Below, piece by piece: positions 57,362 to 57,966 of a stretch of DNA of 57,966 nucleotides. Numbering within the stretch: position 1 is the first letter of the stretch; every line of letters starts with the position of its first letter. A program made the position numbers and the translations under genes. The notes below the pieces were generated by a model. That model was given only the letters and a program-made list of their open reading frames with translations. It did not search any database and was not told the origin of the DNA. This stretch comes from an uncultured Acidimicrobiales bacterium (GTDB taxonomy: Bacteria > Actinomycetota > Acidimicrobiia > Acidimicrobiales > SHLQ01). The DNA lies in NCBI GenBank assembly GCA_938038785.1, contig CALHTB010000033.1:1-57966 (forward strand), read 5' to 3'.

Positions 57362-57966
57362 ATGCATCGTCGATTGACCGCCTTACTCCTTGCAATGGGA
57401 CTGGTCGCGGCGGCGTGCAGCTCGACGATCACCGAGCCCGAGGCTGCGCCAACCACCGAAGCCGTCACCGAAGCAGTTGCTGACGTTGAAGCACCGCCCG
57501 GCACCAACGACGACGTCCTGGTGATTCAGCCGATCGATTCGGATGAACTGCGCAAGGCCATCGAAGACTGGGAAGGCGACGCCGACGGTGGCGGCATCGC
57601 GTTTGTGCGAAACGAAGACTGGCAGAGCGACGTCGTCGCCGCAGGCATCGACCCAGCCACCGGAGACCCTCTCGACGTGGACGACCGCGTCCGTGTCGGC
57701 AGTATCTCGAAGGTCATCACGGCCGTGTTGGTGATGCAGCTCGTCGACAAAGGTTTGGTCGAGCTCGACGCGCCCGTCAGCACCTACGTCACCGGGCTTG
57801 CCCTCGCGAACGACGTAAGCATCGCCGAGCTGTTGGGACATCGCAGCGGTATTCCCAACTACACCGTGACCCGCGGCTTCTTCGAGGTTGTCATGGCCAA
57901 CCCCGACCGCAAGCCTCAGCCGACGGACATGATCGGCTTCACGAACGGCGAGTCCGACTTCGACCC
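57362..57966 (+). CDS. Serine-hydrolase (class C beta-lactamase family) lipoprotein, 3' truncated by window edge
   Basis: The first 201 residues of a lipoprotein. The signal ends in LVAAAC (Cys19), followed by an Ala/Glu/Thr-rich linker. The serine-hydrolase domain begins near residue 50 and has SISK at 114-117 (acyl-serine 114) and a Tyr-containing HRSGIPNYT near 165. The family includes esterases, D-amino-acid peptidases and beta-lactamases, and activity cannot be told from this part. The ATG lies 11 bases after tRNA-Glu, so it is either co-transcribed with the tRNA or has a promoter inside it. Confidence 0.85.
   Translation, partial: MHRRLTALLLAMGLVAAACSSTITEPEAAPTTEAVTEAVADVEAPPGTNDDVLVIQPIDSDELRKAIEDWEGDADGGGIAFVRNEDWQSDVVAAGIDPATGDPLDVDDRVRVGSISKVITAVLVMQLVDKGLVELDAPVSTYVTGLALANDVSIAELLGHRSGIPNYTVTRGFFEVVMANPDRKPQPTDMIGFTNGESDFD

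Overview
The window is one continuous stretch of a high-GC actinobacterial chromosome. RodA, a class B penicillin-binding protein, a PASTA-type PknB kinase, a TrpG/PabA-like amidotransferase and CrgA lie together, as they do near the origin in mycobacteria. DUF2510, MacS-type histidine kinase and DUF3048 proteins fit the same phylum. Long threonine-rich stalks in PknB, the DUF3048 protein and an HD-GYP protein suggest class Acidimicrobiia (Ilumatobacter-like). The class assignment is inference.

Layout. 1-5530: cell-wall and division locus (rodA end, pbpA, pknB, convergent trpG, crgA). 5531-6215: non-coding, with a cluster of DnaA-box-like 9-mers followed by modular repeats. 6216-8039: a small zinc-ribbon-like membrane protein and a molybdopterin oxidoreductase/cytochrome b pair. 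8200-11903: tRNA-Ala, an rRNA methyltransferase, a DUF3048 protein and a two-gene nucleotidyltransferase module. 11906-17843: SDR, release factor 3, a membrane protein, a glycine-betaine-type binding lipoprotein and a LysR regulator. 17872-24015: a minus-strand run of prenyl synthase, xseB, xseA, an endonuclease/phosphatase-fold protein, an ABC exporter, mscL and SRP RNA.

24119-25416 is an IS110-family element. Its left non-coding part folds like a bridge RNA, and its loops match both flanks and the element's own right end. It sits in the loop of what was probably the terminator of the neighbouring SDR-GNAT-amino-acid dehydrogenase operon (25459-27809). 27840-28153 holds more dispersed repeats, followed by tRNA-Ser and a hipBA-like pair. 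29988-33483: two large lipoproteins (OmpA-like with DGSG repeats; TAP-like hydrolase). 33565-37637: a propeller-like protein, an unknown protein translationally coupled to an HD-GYP/pentapeptide-repeat membrane protein, and a small coiled-coil protein. 37669-43237: arylamine acetyltransferase, EngB, MOSC, UbiB-like kinase, a 51-residue membrane protein, YaaA and a DUF2510 protein. 43247-45876: an ABC-2 exporter with a divergent TetR regulator and a long palindrome between them. 45880-50502: P450, a NarL-type two-component pair and a membrane acyltransferase. 50492-57966: hydratase, Tpx, a small membrane protein, an FHA-like/winged-helix protein, a large PPC-domain membrane protein, a Rieske oxygenase, tRNA-Glu and the start of a serine-hydrolase lipoprotein.

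Most genes are core functions in tight operons with 4-base start/stop overlaps. The most unusual material is the IS110 element with readable guides, the DnaA-box cluster after crgA, a structured repeat family that also occurs inside a GNAT gene, and the HD-GYP/pentapeptide fusion. No CRISPR array, prophage or rRNA gene was seen.
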